Below are positions 1 to 7,703 of a stretch of 49,608 bases of DNA, in pieces. Source of the stretch: Bacteroidaceae bacterium (GTDB taxonomy: Bacteria; Bacteroidota; Bacteroidia; Bacteroidales; Bacteroidaceae). Positions within the stretch are counted from its first letter, which is position 1. Every line of letters starts with the position of its first letter. The translations under genes and the position numbers were made by a program. Location: contig JAEEZS010000033.1 in the NCBI GenBank assembly GCA_016291905.1, forward strand, positions 1 through 49,608, in the 5' to 3' direction. The notes below the pieces were generated by a model that did no database searches, had not been told where the DNA came from, and saw only the letters and a list, made by a program, of their open reading frames with translations.

Positions 1-2397
1 CTTTTCGTCGGTAATGCATACCAGATAGGCATCAGCAAGCAGGTCGAGATTGATTCCCAACTGCAGTTGGTTGTATTCGCCATAAAGCGACCGTTCGGCC
101 TCCCTCTTCATGGGCGATTTAGGCTTTGTCTTGATGGTATGGGTGAAGTCGATGCGGCGGTTTTGGGCATCCATAATCTCAGGCGTGGCTCCATCCACAA
201 CTTCGTCGTTGAGGTAGATGACTTCATCCTCAACGGTACACGACATCAGGAACGCCCCGTCATGATATTCTCTTCCATAATAAACATTGTACTGCGGACT
301 CTCAATACTACCCACGCCTTCTAACCAAGTGATAATGTAAAAGCTTTCTTCTCCGATCCTACTCATCATGACATCTCTGTAAACGCCCTTAAAGCCTTTC
401 ATCCCTCCTGTCTGCTTGGGTCCAATTATGTACAGGTAGTTTTCAAATATATTTTTAACCTGCAAGGTATCGTTTGCATCAGCGGAGAAGTCGTACATGA
501 GCTGGAACTCCTTATGCGTCTGGTCATACATGTACACTTTTTTGTCCTCTTCGTACCACGCGCCCATATCGCTCAGGGAGGGCGTTTGCGAGATCAAATA
601 ATAGTCCGGATGTTCAGGACTGACATACCGCTGACACATCATCTGCTTGCAGGTCTTTCCGTCGATGATGGTGTCGCCATCGAAGTAGAAGTACTCAACC
701 CTCCTTACAGGATTACCCGAGTAGTCGCCCACTTTCCACACCTTACCTTCTTCGATAAAGGGGCGGTAAGCCGGTTGTGTTTCGAGTGGGACAATAGCTC
801 CGAACTGGTTCCAAGGCTCAGCGGCTTGATAGGCACTGATAGAGGCAGCAGGCACATGAAGGGTGATATTCTTTTTATTTAATCGAAAAAAAGTATATTC
901 TCGCGCATTTGGCACATCCTCCGCATAGCAATATATATCCATTAGCTTCTCGCAACCCTCAAGCACCCAATCGCCGATAGTTCTTACGTTGCTACCGATG
1001 ATGACGGAGGTGATACCACTACAGCCAGAAAAAGCCGACTCGCCGATTACAGTTACGCTATTGGGAATAGTGACAGAGGTTAGGCCACTGCATCCACAGA
1101 AAGTATTATTGCCTGTGGTGGTTAATCCCTCTGGTATGATGAGTTCTGTCACTTCCTTATCATTGAGATAGAGGTGGGCTCCATATAAAAGGGGATTCGA
1201 AGTATCATCTTCAAATTTGATGCCGCACCAATCTGTAAGGTCCGAGATATGCACGGCATTCAGTTCGTAACACCAGATGAAAGCACAGCTCCCTATTTGA
1301 GCCATGCTTGACGGAATGGTGACGTTAGTCAGGTTACGGCAATCTTGGAAAGCACGTTGGCCAATACTGGTGACTCCATCTAGAAAGGTAACGCTAGTCA
1401 GGCCGCTGCAGTAGTCAAAGGCATAGTCGCCAACGTGGGTGATGTCCTCGGTGATGACAAGGTCGGTTACCTCCTCACCATTTAGGTAAAGGTGGTGGGC
1501 GTAGTGTAGGGGATTGGAACCGTTGTTCCCCTGCTCGTACTCAATGCTGCACCATGCTGCCAGATCGGTGATATACACAGCGGTCAAACGGGAGCAGTTG
1601 TAGAATGCGTCATAACCCAAGCAGGCAACACTTGGGGGGACGGTAACGCTGGTCAGGCCACTACAGTTACTGAAGGCCCCGCGGCCAACGAATGTGGTTC
1701 CGTCTTTAATCACCAGCTCACCCTTCGGCTTGTTTCCTTTATAGCCGAGAAGCAGGGAGCCTATATAGAATGGGCCGTCGGGAGCCTCGTCATACATCGT
1801 AGAGTACCAAGGAGTACCATAAAAAGCGTCTTTGCCAACATAGACGATACCAGCAGGAAGATTGAGGCTGGCCAAACTGCTGCATTTATAAAAGGCTTTT
1901 TGCTCAATACGGTTAACCGTCGAGGGGATGACCACAGACACAAGGTTATTACAACCCTCGAACAGATTTAGGGCAATTTTCGTCAGTCCCTCGGGAAGCT
2001 GCACGGCTATCAGGTTAGTGCAGTAGCTGAAAGCTTCAATTTCGATCTCAGTCACTGTCTCAGGGATGCAGACGGACGCGATGTTTTTGTTCTCTATGAA
2101 GGCAAGTTCGCCTATGCTCGTCACCACATACTCATCAGTTCCTATAGTAAATCGGTCGAGAATCGCGACATCGCCAGCCGCATCAGGACTGCCCGGGCAG
2201 TAGCCGACAAGTATCATGCCGCCATCTAATTTTCCTTCCGTATTACCGGCCTTGACCATTGCTGTTCCAGAGCCTGGTTCATATGTATAGACGACCTTGC
2301 TCTGAGGGTCAATATACTCGTCGGCAATGGCCACAAGTGCTACAGCCGACATCACAATTGACGCCAAAATGCGCATAAAAGAGAATGTACGTTTCAT
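1..2397 (-). CDS. BspA-like leucine-rich-repeat exported protein (partial, C-terminus outside window)
   Basis: An open frame runs from ATG at 2397 to the left edge without a stop, so at least 799 residues are present and the C-terminus is missing. The N-terminus (MKRTFSFMRILASIVMSAVA) is a signal peptide. From about residue 85 to 500 there are many LRR_5 (BspA/TpLRR) units of the form 'F..C..L..V.IP..V..IG..AF', for example GLTSVTIPNSVTVIGESAF. The units are interrupted twice by a longer insert containing a W-C-S/G-I pair and 'HLYLN..EVT.LVI', a known BspA feature. After about residue 530 a different, non-repeat domain follows, rich in Tyr and Asp, with no function I recognise. Such proteins are surface adhesins or binding proteins in the family. 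The gene starts 62 bases after the stop of the TPR sensor and is probably co-transcribed with it. GC looks lower than in the surface-protein genes further right. Confidence 0.85.
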   Translation of the reverse strand, partial: MKRTFSFMRILASIVMSAVALVAIADEYIDPQSKVVYTYEPGSGTAMVKAGNTEGKLDGGMILVGYCPGSPDAAGDVAILDRFTIGTDEYVVTSIGELAFIENKNIASVCIPETVTEIEIEAFSYCTNLIAVQLPEGLTKIALNLFEGCNNLVSVVIPSTVNRIEQKAFYKCSSLASLNLPAGIVYVGKDAFYGTPWYSTMYDEAPDGPFYIGSLLLGYKGNKPKGELVIKDGTTFVGRGAFSNCSGLTSVTVPPSVACLGYDAFYNCSRLTAVYITDLAAWCSIEYEQGNNGSNPLHYAHHLYLNGEEVTDLVITEDITHVGDYAFDYCSGLTSVTFLDGVTSIGQRAFQDCRNLTNVTIPSSMAQIGSCAFIWCYELNAVHISDLTDWCGIKFEDDTSNPLLYGAHLYLNDKEVTELIIPEGLTTTGNNTFCGCSGLTSVTIPNSVTVIGESAFSGCSGITSVIIGSNVRTIGDWVLEGCEKLMDIYCYAEDVPNAREYTFFRLNKKNITLHVPAASISAYQAAEPWNQFGAIVPLETQPAYRPFIEEGKVWKVGDYSGNPVRRVEYFYFDGDTIIDGKTCKQMMCQRYVSPEHPDYYLISQTPSLSDMGAWYEEDKKVYMYDQTHKEFQLMYDFSADANDTLQVKNIFENYLYIIGPKQTGGMKGFKGVYRDVMMSRIGEESFYIITWLEGVGSIESPQYNVYYGREYHDGAFLMSCTVEDEVIYLNDEVVDGATPEIMDAQNRRIDFTHTIKTKPKSPMKREAERSLYGEYNQLQLGINLDLLADAYLVCITDEK

Positions 2398-2425
2398 GAC
2401 TTTATGATTTATTGTTAGTATTTTT

Positions 2426-2445
2426 TTCTTAACTTTAATTCTTAA
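2426..2445. repeat. Degenerate copy of the 7-bp TTAAGAR repeat
   Basis: On the plus strand this reads TTCTTAA, CTTTAA, TTCTTAA, that is three head-to-tail units of the same 7-bp word (TTAAGAR on the minus strand) that forms the arrays around the S23 cassette at 41177-41617. It lies between the TPR sensor gene and the LRR gene, directly after the sensor stop. Function unknown. Confidence 0.6.
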
Positions 2446-2459
2446 CTATGAACCATGAA

Positions 2460-3845
2460 CTACCTCGTCAGTATCTGCTCCAGCGTGATGTCAGGGTTGG
2501 ATTCTCCAAACACGTCCTTCTTCAGCTTAAGCTTGCGATGCTGGACGGCTGAGATGGTAATGCAGTAGATGTTGCCGATGGTGCGGTTGCTGAGGCCAAG
2601 ACGGGTGAGGACACACAGGTGGATGTCGTCTTCCGTCATCGTGGGGTACTGCTCGCGTATCTTGGCAAAGCGGTTGCCATCGATAGCGTTGAGCGTGCGT
2701 TCTATCTCGTTCCATTCGTGCGGGGTGAGGGTGATGAGCGAATCGCCACTCTGACTAAGCTTCTTCATCACTTCCGTACGTTCCAGGATATGGTTCTGCA
2801 GGAATGTAACCACTTCGTTTGCCTGATGCAGCAAGGCTTTCTGATGCTCTGCCTCCTGCTGGAGCTGACGTTTCTCCTGACGCACGGCACGCATCCTGTA
2901 CCGAACCACCAACACGATTGCCCCGATGACAACGAGCGATGCAAGAAGAGTAATAAGGAATGTACGTGCGTACAAGCGCGAGCGGTATTCCAGTCGCTGG
3001 TTCTCCATTTCCTGCCGTAACGTCTCCTGATAGTACTCGTCCTTCTGCCTGAGCGCCTTATAGTAGAAGTCCTCCACCTGCTCGAAGGCCTCGTCCACGT
3101 CGTCCTCCACCTGTGTGGCTCCCATCCGTCGGAGAGCAATCTTGGCAAGCTGGCTCTGCACGATATAGGCCATGTGGACATCATCGCCTGGCTCAATCTG
3201 CCGATAGACGGTTTCTGCCGAATCAAGCATGTTGAGGCTGAGGTAACTGCGCGCCAGCACCTGTAACGTGCCTGGTCGCAGCTTTTCCGTTGCCAGAGCT
3301 TCTGCCTGACGGGCATAGTCGATGGCCTGACGATAGTCTTCCCTTGCCCAGGCGATGTTGGCAAGGCTGGTGAGCGTCTGGCACACCAGGTCGGTCATCT
3401 GTTTCCCGTGGGCGATGTCGTATGCCCGATGGATGAAGTCGAGCGCTTCGTCGTATGAGCCCTCATGGATGTAAGCCACTTGTGAAGCGTAGGTTCCGGC
3501 ATAATCAAGCAGGATGACATAGTTGCGCTCGTCGTCGGGATGCTGTTCGTAGATGGCCAGGGATTTCTTCATCAGTCGCAACGCCTCCTCAGGGTTGCCC
3601 TGCGACAAGGCTTCTGCCAGCCGCTGGTAGGCGATATAATGGGTGTGCCAATCCTCCGATTGTTCCGACAGACGGATGGCACTCCGCAGCAACGTCTCAC
3701 CCAAGCGAATGCTGTCGTTGTCCAAGGCAGCCTCCGCTTCCTCCAGAAGACGTGCTGCCGTCTGAGGCTCCGGCCCCTGCCCTGACTGACTGCAAGCCAT
3801 CATCAGAAGGCCTATGAAGAACAAGTGCAACGCTCGTGAACGCAT
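2460..3845 (-). CDS. TPR lipoprotein-type membrane sensor with C-terminal helix-turn-helix
   Basis: A 461-residue protein. The N-terminus has a lipobox-like end (LLMMAC, Cys18). Residues about 30-280 are helical tetratricopeptide-type repeats (for example NPEEALRLMKKSLAIYE and YDEALDFIHRAYDIA). A single membrane helix lies at about 296-314 (FLITLLASLVVIGAIVLVV), followed by a Gln/Lys/Glu-rich coiled coil. The last ~80 residues (LTPHEWNEIERTLNAI, then TEDDIHLCVLTRLGLSNRTI and AVQHRKLKLKK) resemble the LuxR-like helix-turn-helix found at the end of many Bacteroidota TPR regulators. By family knowledge the TPR part is periplasmic and the HTH cytoplasmic, so this is a probable one-component signal transducer. 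The signal and targets are unknown. The neighbouring LRR gene downstream is the obvious candidate target or partner. A second protein of the same architecture is at 29193-30899. Confidence 0.8.
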   Translation of the reverse strand: MRSRALHLFFIGLLMMACSQSGQGPEPQTAARLLEEAEAALDNDSIRLGETLLRSAIRLSEQSEDWHTHYIAYQRLAEALSQGNPEEALRLMKKSLAIYEQHPDDERNYVILLDYAGTYASQVAYIHEGSYDEALDFIHRAYDIAHGKQMTDLVCQTLTSLANIAWAREDYRQAIDYARQAEALATEKLRPGTLQVLARSYLSLNMLDSAETVYRQIEPGDDVHMAYIVQSQLAKIALRRMGATQVEDDVDEAFEQVEDFYYKALRQKDEYYQETLRQEMENQRLEYRSRLYARTFLITLLASLVVIGAIVLVVRYRMRAVRQEKRQLQQEAEHQKALLHQANEVVTFLQNHILERTEVMKKLSQSGDSLITLTPHEWNEIERTLNAIDGNRFAKIREQYPTMTEDDIHLCVLTRLGLSNRTIGNIYCITISAVQHRKLKLKKDVFGESNPDITLEQILTR

Positions 3846-3874
3846 GGCAGACTTTTTTCTTGTAATTCCGGCTG

Positions 3875-3882
3875 CAAAGTTA
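3875..3882 (-). promoter_or_regulatory. Bacteroidota -7 element of the TPR sensor gene
   Basis: On the minus strand this is TAACTTTG, matching TAnnTTTG, about 30 bases before the ATG at 3845. No good TTTG is present 19-20 bases upstream, so only the -7 half is clear. Confidence 0.5.
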
Positions 3883-4101
3883 CGGCATTATTTCGGAACT
3901 AGCATCATTTACCTATGGAAAACATGCAAGAAAGGCATCATAATGAAACGCTATAAATCAATTATTTGTTAAAATTTGCGCCTTTTACCTCATGGAAAAC
4001 CGCGTAAGGCGACCAACATTTCCCTGCAAATCTTTTTACCCTATACGAACGAAGTGCGAACCCTCGTTTCCACTAACAAAGTGCCCGCTCCTGCACAGTT
4101 A

Positions 4102-4449
4102 CCTTTTTGGGTCGTCATTCGCTTGGGGCATTTTCCGAGGCGCAGCTTACAGTTCTCATCAAACGTTGTGTCCACGACGCACTACGTCGTCTTCCTAACG
4201 TAGTGCGCTATTTCCATAACGTAGTGCGCTATCTCCATGACGTAGTGCGTTATCATCGCAGCCCTTAACTCTACGCACACAGCCCTTAACTCTATGCCCA
4301 TAGCCCAAGCATCTGACGGCGCAGAAGCAGCTTCTGTGAAAATAGAAGCTGCTTCTACGAAAACAGAAGGCCCTGTTATTTGTTAAAACCATTACAATTT
4401 GTTAGCAATCATTCTGAAACCGCCCCAACCGAATGACGACCCCAAAAGG
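4102..4449. repeat. 348-bp block bounded by a 28-bp inverted repeat
   Basis: The arm at 4102-4129 and the reverse complement of 4422-4449 agree at 26 of 28 positions (core GGGTCGTCATTCG). Between them are a 21-bp tandem array (4196-4300) and a pair of 13-bp palindromes, AGAAGCAGCTTCT (4322-4334) and AGAAGCTGCTTCT (4344-4356). No transposase is present. It could be a MITE-like element or a structured non-coding repeat. I did not find target-site duplications. Confidence 0.6.
4196..4300. repeat. 21-bp tandem array, five units of two types
   Basis: Units 1-3 (4196-4216, 4217-4237, 4238-4258) share the core ACGTAGTGCG followed by YTAT. Units 4-5 (4259-4279, 4280-4300) share the core CAGCCCTTAACTCTA. 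All five are exactly 21 bp and contiguous, that is two helical turns or seven codons. An inverted copy of the first core (CGCACTACGTC) lies at 4178-4188. It is not a CRISPR: there are no spacers. Confidence 0.8.
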
Positions 4450-4624
4450 AAACCGCCCAGCAAACGCCACTTCTATAGTGGGATGAGCGGTTCAAAGGTC
4501 GTCAGCCGCGCGAAACTTTCCCATTCGAGCAGCACTTAAAGCGCCTTAGAGAGGTCGTGCTTACAGATTGTAATCACAAGCTCTATTTCAAATACGAGAC
4601 TCTTTCAAAGAAAGATTTTTTTTC

Positions 4625-4655
4625 TTGCCGATATCGGCAAAAAGTAGTATCTTTG
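4625..4655 (+). promoter_or_regulatory. Fic-gene promoter with overlapping 16-bp palindromic operator
   Basis: TTG (4625-4627), 20 bases, then TATCTTTG (4648-4655) gives a Bacteroidota promoter. The perfect palindrome TTGCCGATATCGGCAA covers 4625-4640, so it includes the -33 element and part of the spacer. A half site, TTGCCGATAA, recurs at 4678-4687, 53 bp downstream (about five helical turns) and just before the ATG at 4696. This layout fits repression, possibly by the Fic protein itself through its N-terminal HTH. Confidence 0.7.
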
Positions 4656-4695
4656 TGGCGGAAAAACAATACAAAACTTGCCGATAACAGAGACG

Positions 4696-5583
4696 ATGGA
4701 GTTTATTTCAGCGAAACAGTTTGCCGAGAAATACGGCATTTCCGAACGCACGGCCCGAAACTACTGCGCCCAAGGAAAGATAGAAGGGGCCTTTCTGACA
4801 GGAAAAACATGGAACATTCCTGCCGATGCCACCTTGCCCAAGCGCGGAGCAGGCAGCGGAAAAACATCACCGTTGTTGAAGTCGCTCATGGAGCAAAAGG
4901 CCTCTGGTATGAAGGGTGGCATCTACCATCGCACGCAGATTGATCTGACCTACAACTCGAACCACATAGAGGGTAGCAGGCTGACCCACGACCAAACGCG
5001 CTACATCTTTGAGACGAACACCCTCGGCCTCGGCGATAGTGTCGTCAACGTGGACGACATCGTGGAAACCGTCAACCACTTCCGCTGCATCGACTACATT
5101 ATCGACCATGCAGACGAGCGGTTAACGGAAAGTTTCGTCAAGCAACTTCACCTGATGCTGAAGACGGGCACTTCGGACAGCCGCAAGGAGTGGTTTGCCG
5201 TGGGCGACTATAAACGTCTGCCCAACGAAGTAAGAGGACAGGAGACTTGTCCGCCCGAAGAAGTACACCTGCAGATGAAGGAACTGCTGAGCGACTACAA
5301 TCGCAACCGCCACAAGTCATTCAACGACATCCTTGATTTGCACGTACGTTTCGAGCGGATTCATCCATTCCAGGACGGCAACGGTCGTGTGGGACGTCTG
5401 CTGATGTTTAAGGAGTGCTTATCAAACAGCATCATTCCCTTTATCATCACAGACGAACTGAAGATGTTCTACTATCGCGGATTACAGGAATGGGGGCATA
5501 TCAACGGATATCTGACTGACACGTGCCTGACGGCTCAAGACCAATACAAGGCCCTGCTGGAGTATTTTAAGATAAAGTATTGA
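4696..5583 (+). CDS. Fic-domain AMPylase-type protein with N-terminal DNA-binding domain
   Basis: A 295-residue protein from ATG 4696 (an upstream in-frame TTG at 4678 lies inside the operator half site and is less likely). Residues 1-50 (FISAKQFAEKYGISERTARN) look like a MerR/excisionase-type helix-turn-helix. The Fic core motif HPFQDGNGRVGR begins at His223 and carries the catalytic His and the phosphate-binding GNGR, so an active NMP transferase is predicted. The segment SNHIEG (Ser88 to Glu92) matches the (S/T)xxxE(G/N) inhibitory helix, here ahead of the Fic core as in class II enzymes, so activity should be self-inhibited. Target unknown. No antitoxin gene is adjacent. The membrane methyltransferase gene starts 35 bases after the stop and is probably in the same operon. 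Confidence 0.88.
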   Translation: MEFISAKQFAEKYGISERTARNYCAQGKIEGAFLTGKTWNIPADATLPKRGAGSGKTSPLLKSLMEQKASGMKGGIYHRTQIDLTYNSNHIEGSRLTHDQTRYIFETNTLGLGDSVVNVDDIVETVNHFRCIDYIIDHADERLTESFVKQLHLMLKTGTSDSRKEWFAVGDYKRLPNEVRGQETCPPEEVHLQMKELLSDYNRNRHKSFNDILDLHVRFERIHPFQDGNGRVGRLLMFKECLSNSIIPFIITDELKMFYYRGLQEWGHINGYLTDTCLTAQDQYKALLEYFKIKY

Positions 5584-5604
5584 AGACAAAACGGCAAAAA
5601 AGGA

Positions 5605-5610
5605 AAGGAG
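5605..5610 (+). promoter_or_regulatory. Shine-Dalgarno-like AAGGAG before the methyltransferase ATG
   Basis: AAGGAG lies 8 bases before ATG 5619. Such sites are rare in this phylum and this one supports ATG 5619 over the in-frame TTG at 5580, which overlaps the Fic stop. Confidence 0.5.
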
Positions 5611-5618
5611 AAAATGAA

Positions 5619-6098
5619 ATGAAACAATTCCGTGAAATAGTAGGTTATTTGCTGGGCGGGCTGATGTTTGTGGGACTGATGCCGACGTTGATGTGGCTGG
5701 CTGCGGGACGACCGGCGCTGTGGCCAGTAGGCACGATACGGGCGATGGCTGGCGCACTACTGATGCTGGGCGGGCTGGCGCTGAGCGTATGGACCATCGT
5801 CTATATGCGGCGACGGGGCGACGGAAACCCGATGGATGCCTTCGGGCACGAGGTGGCTCCACGTACGAAGCACCTGATGACGGACGGCCCCTATCGCATC
5901 AACCGCAACCCCATGTTAAGCGGCACGCTCGTCTATCTGGCTGGTGTGGCCGTGTGGCTGTGGAAATGGCAGGCGGTGGTTGTGCTGGCGGTATTCTTTG
6001 CCATCATGCTGGTGCAGGTGATTAGCGAGGAGCGCCGCCTGCGGCGTGACTTCGGCGATGAATACGCCGACTACTGCCGACGCACACGCAGGTTCTAA
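5619..6098 (+). CDS. PEMT/ICMT-family membrane methyltransferase
   Basis: A 159-residue integral membrane protein with four to five hydrophobic segments (about residues 8-30, 38-58, 100-120 and 120-138). The C-terminal part has GPYRINRNPMLSGTLVYLAG followed by EERRLRRDFGDEYADYCRRT, the SAM-binding signature of the isoprenylcysteine/phospholipid methyltransferase family (R-NPMY/L ... EE..L...FG..Y..Y). The substrate cannot be read from the sequence; phospholipid head groups or small lipids are typical. It sits 35 bases behind the Fic gene, and a bidirectional hairpin terminator follows. Confidence 0.8.
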   Translation: MKQFREIVGYLLGGLMFVGLMPTLMWLAAGRPALWPVGTIRAMAGALLMLGGLALSVWTIVYMRRRGDGNPMDAFGHEVAPRTKHLMTDGPYRINRNPMLSGTLVYLAGVAVWLWKWQAVVVLAVFFAIMLVQVISEERRLRRDFGDEYADYCRRTRRF

Positions 6099-6114
6099 TC
6101 CTTTATTAATAAGA

Positions 6115-6141
6115 AGAGCGAAGCCCAAAGGACTTCGCTCT
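6115..6141. terminator. Bidirectional hairpin between convergent genes
   Basis: AGAGCGAAG (6115-6123) and CTTCGCTCT (6133-6141) form a perfect 9-bp stem with a 9-base loop, between the methyltransferase stop and the convergent carboxylesterase stop. The T-tract is short on the plus strand. Confidence 0.65.
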
Positions 6142-6175
6142 TTGCTTGCAGTCGGCTGCCCTTGCCGGGCTTTGC

Positions 6176-7660
6176 TTACGGCAGGATGGGCTCGCCCATC
6201 TCGCTGGACTCCTTGTCGCTGGCGTCGAGCTTGAAGAGCATAAACTGCGGATTGTCGCCCGTGCAGGGCTGCCAGCCCAGACCATCGCCCTCGCCGTTCG
6301 GGTCGCTATACTTGGCGAAGTTCGTCCACGCGGTGAGCATCTTCTCCGCCAAATCCCAGTCGCCTTGTACCCAGGGACGCCAACAGTACTTCAGGGTCTT
6401 AAAGACAAACCAGAGGTCGCTGGAGTGGAAGGCCCCTTTCAGACGGTTGGTGATGTCGGGGTGCTTGCCATCGTCGGGCAGCGGACGGGCAAACTCGTAT
6501 GCCCAAGCCTTCTTGCCCTGCGCGTCGCGCACCTTGCAGAACTCGGCAATGCCGGGACCCATGGCGCCCATGTCGTTCAGCGTGTAGCCAATCATGTAGG
6601 GCACGTCGGCAATGGTGCCGGCACGGGTAGCCTCGTCAAAGGACTTCAGCGAGACGTAGCCATCGACGATGGGGCGCTGCATGAGGAACACATCGTCGTT
6701 GTTCACCATGTTGTACAAGGTGCCGACGGTGTACATGATTTCCGTGGAGGCGGCACGCAGCTTTGCCAGGTCGGTCAGTCCGGCCCAGTCCATCACCTTC
6801 TTTGTCTCAGCCTCGCTCTCGGCAAGCGTGGGGTTGTACATGAAGAACCTGTTCACCGGCACGGCAAACTTGGGCTCCTCGCCCTCCTTGGCAGGCACGG
6901 TAATGCCACCGCCACTCATGATGACAGCCTTGTGGAACAGGCCACGGGTGAGCGGACTCTCGCAGAGCGTGCGCACGCTGCCGGCTCCGGCACTCTGGCC
7001 GAAGATGGTGACGTTGTCGGGGTCGCCGCCAAACTGGGCGATGTTCTCCTTAATCCATTTGAGCGACTGAATCTGGTCTAGAATGCCGTAGTTGCCGCTG
7101 ACGTGATGAGGGCTTTCGGCAGAGAGCTCGGGATAGGTCATGAAGCCGAAGATACCCAGACGGTAGTTGATGCTGACAAGCACCACGTCCTTCGAGGCCC
7201 ACTCCTGTCCGTCGAACTCAGGCTCGGAACCCCAGCCCTCGCGGTAGCCTCCTCCGTGAATCCACAGAGCCACAGGCAGCTTTTTATTCACCTGCCCCGG
7301 GGCTTTCGTCCATACATTCATGTAGAGGCAGTCCTCGCTATAAGGAGCCTCATCGCCATAGCCCCACTCGGAGGCATAGAAGCCAGGATAGTGCACAGCC
7401 TGGTAGCCCGGATGACCGAACTTGTCGCACTGGCGAACGCCTTCCCATGCCACCACAGGCTGCGGCTCCTTCCAACGCAGGTCGCCAATGGGCGGTGCTG
7501 CATAGGGGATGCCTTTGTACGCAAACACGCCGGGATTCTCGGCTACGATGCCTTGTATCTGACCGCCTTCGACGGTCAGAACAGGGACTTCTACTTTCTT
7601 TTCGCTGGGGTTGCAACCTAGGAAGGCCAGCAACGGCAATAATAACAATAGTTTTTTCAT
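6176..7660 (-). CDS. Type-B carboxylesterase/lipase-family lipoprotein
   Basis: A 494-residue protein with a lipoprotein signal (MKKLLLLLPLLAFLGC, Cys16). The alpha/beta-hydrolase type-B signatures are all present: the EDCLYMNVW motif, the oxyanion-hole IHGGGYREG, the nucleophile elbow GQSAGAGS with Ser223, and a GAFHSSDLWFVF segment carrying the catalytic His. It should hydrolyse carboxylic esters at the cell surface or in the periplasm; the natural substrate (acetylated or feruloylated glycan, lipid) is not determinable. It starts 43 bases after the end of the 1627-residue lectin-like protein on the same strand with no terminator between, so the two are very likely one operon and may act on one glycan. 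Confidence 0.88.
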   Translation of the reverse strand: MKKLLLLLPLLAFLGCNPSEKKVEVPVLTVEGGQIQGIVAENPGVFAYKGIPYAAPPIGDLRWKEPQPVVAWEGVRQCDKFGHPGYQAVHYPGFYASEWGYGDEAPYSEDCLYMNVWTKAPGQVNKKLPVALWIHGGGYREGWGSEPEFDGQEWASKDVVLVSINYRLGIFGFMTYPELSAESPHHVSGNYGILDQIQSLKWIKENIAQFGGDPDNVTIFGQSAGAGSVRTLCESPLTRGLFHKAVIMSGGGITVPAKEGEEPKFAVPVNRFFMYNPTLAESEAETKKVMDWAGLTDLAKLRAASTEIMYTVGTLYNMVNNDDVFLMQRPIVDGYVSLKSFDEATRAGTIADVPYMIGYTLNDMGAMGPGIAEFCKVRDAQGKKAWAYEFARPLPDDGKHPDITNRLKGAFHSSDLWFVFKTLKYCWRPWVQGDWDLAEKMLTAWTNFAKYSDPNGEGDGLGWQPCTGDNPQFMLFKLDASDKESSEMGEPILP

Positions 7661-7703
7661 TTATCTGATTATAAGGATTGTTTCATTACATCAGAAAGAA
7701 CGG

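Larger units (their letters stand above)
3883..4624. other. Gene-poor, repeat-rich intergenic region
   Basis: Short open frames here do not look coding: they have no start context and low-complexity repeated translations. The content is an inverted-repeat-bounded block (4102-4449) holding a 21-bp tandem array and two 13-bp palindromes, listed separately. Outside that block I see only AT-rich sequence and the two divergent promoters at the ends. Confidence 0.7.

Noticed and set aside
4196..4300. Tandem array as a CRISPR
   Set aside because: Units are contiguous without unique spacers and no cas gene is present.
4195..4392. 65-codon minus-strand frame with heptad-like repeats
   Set aside because: Its repetition is only the 21-bp tandem array read in frame; no start context, promoter or family resemblance.
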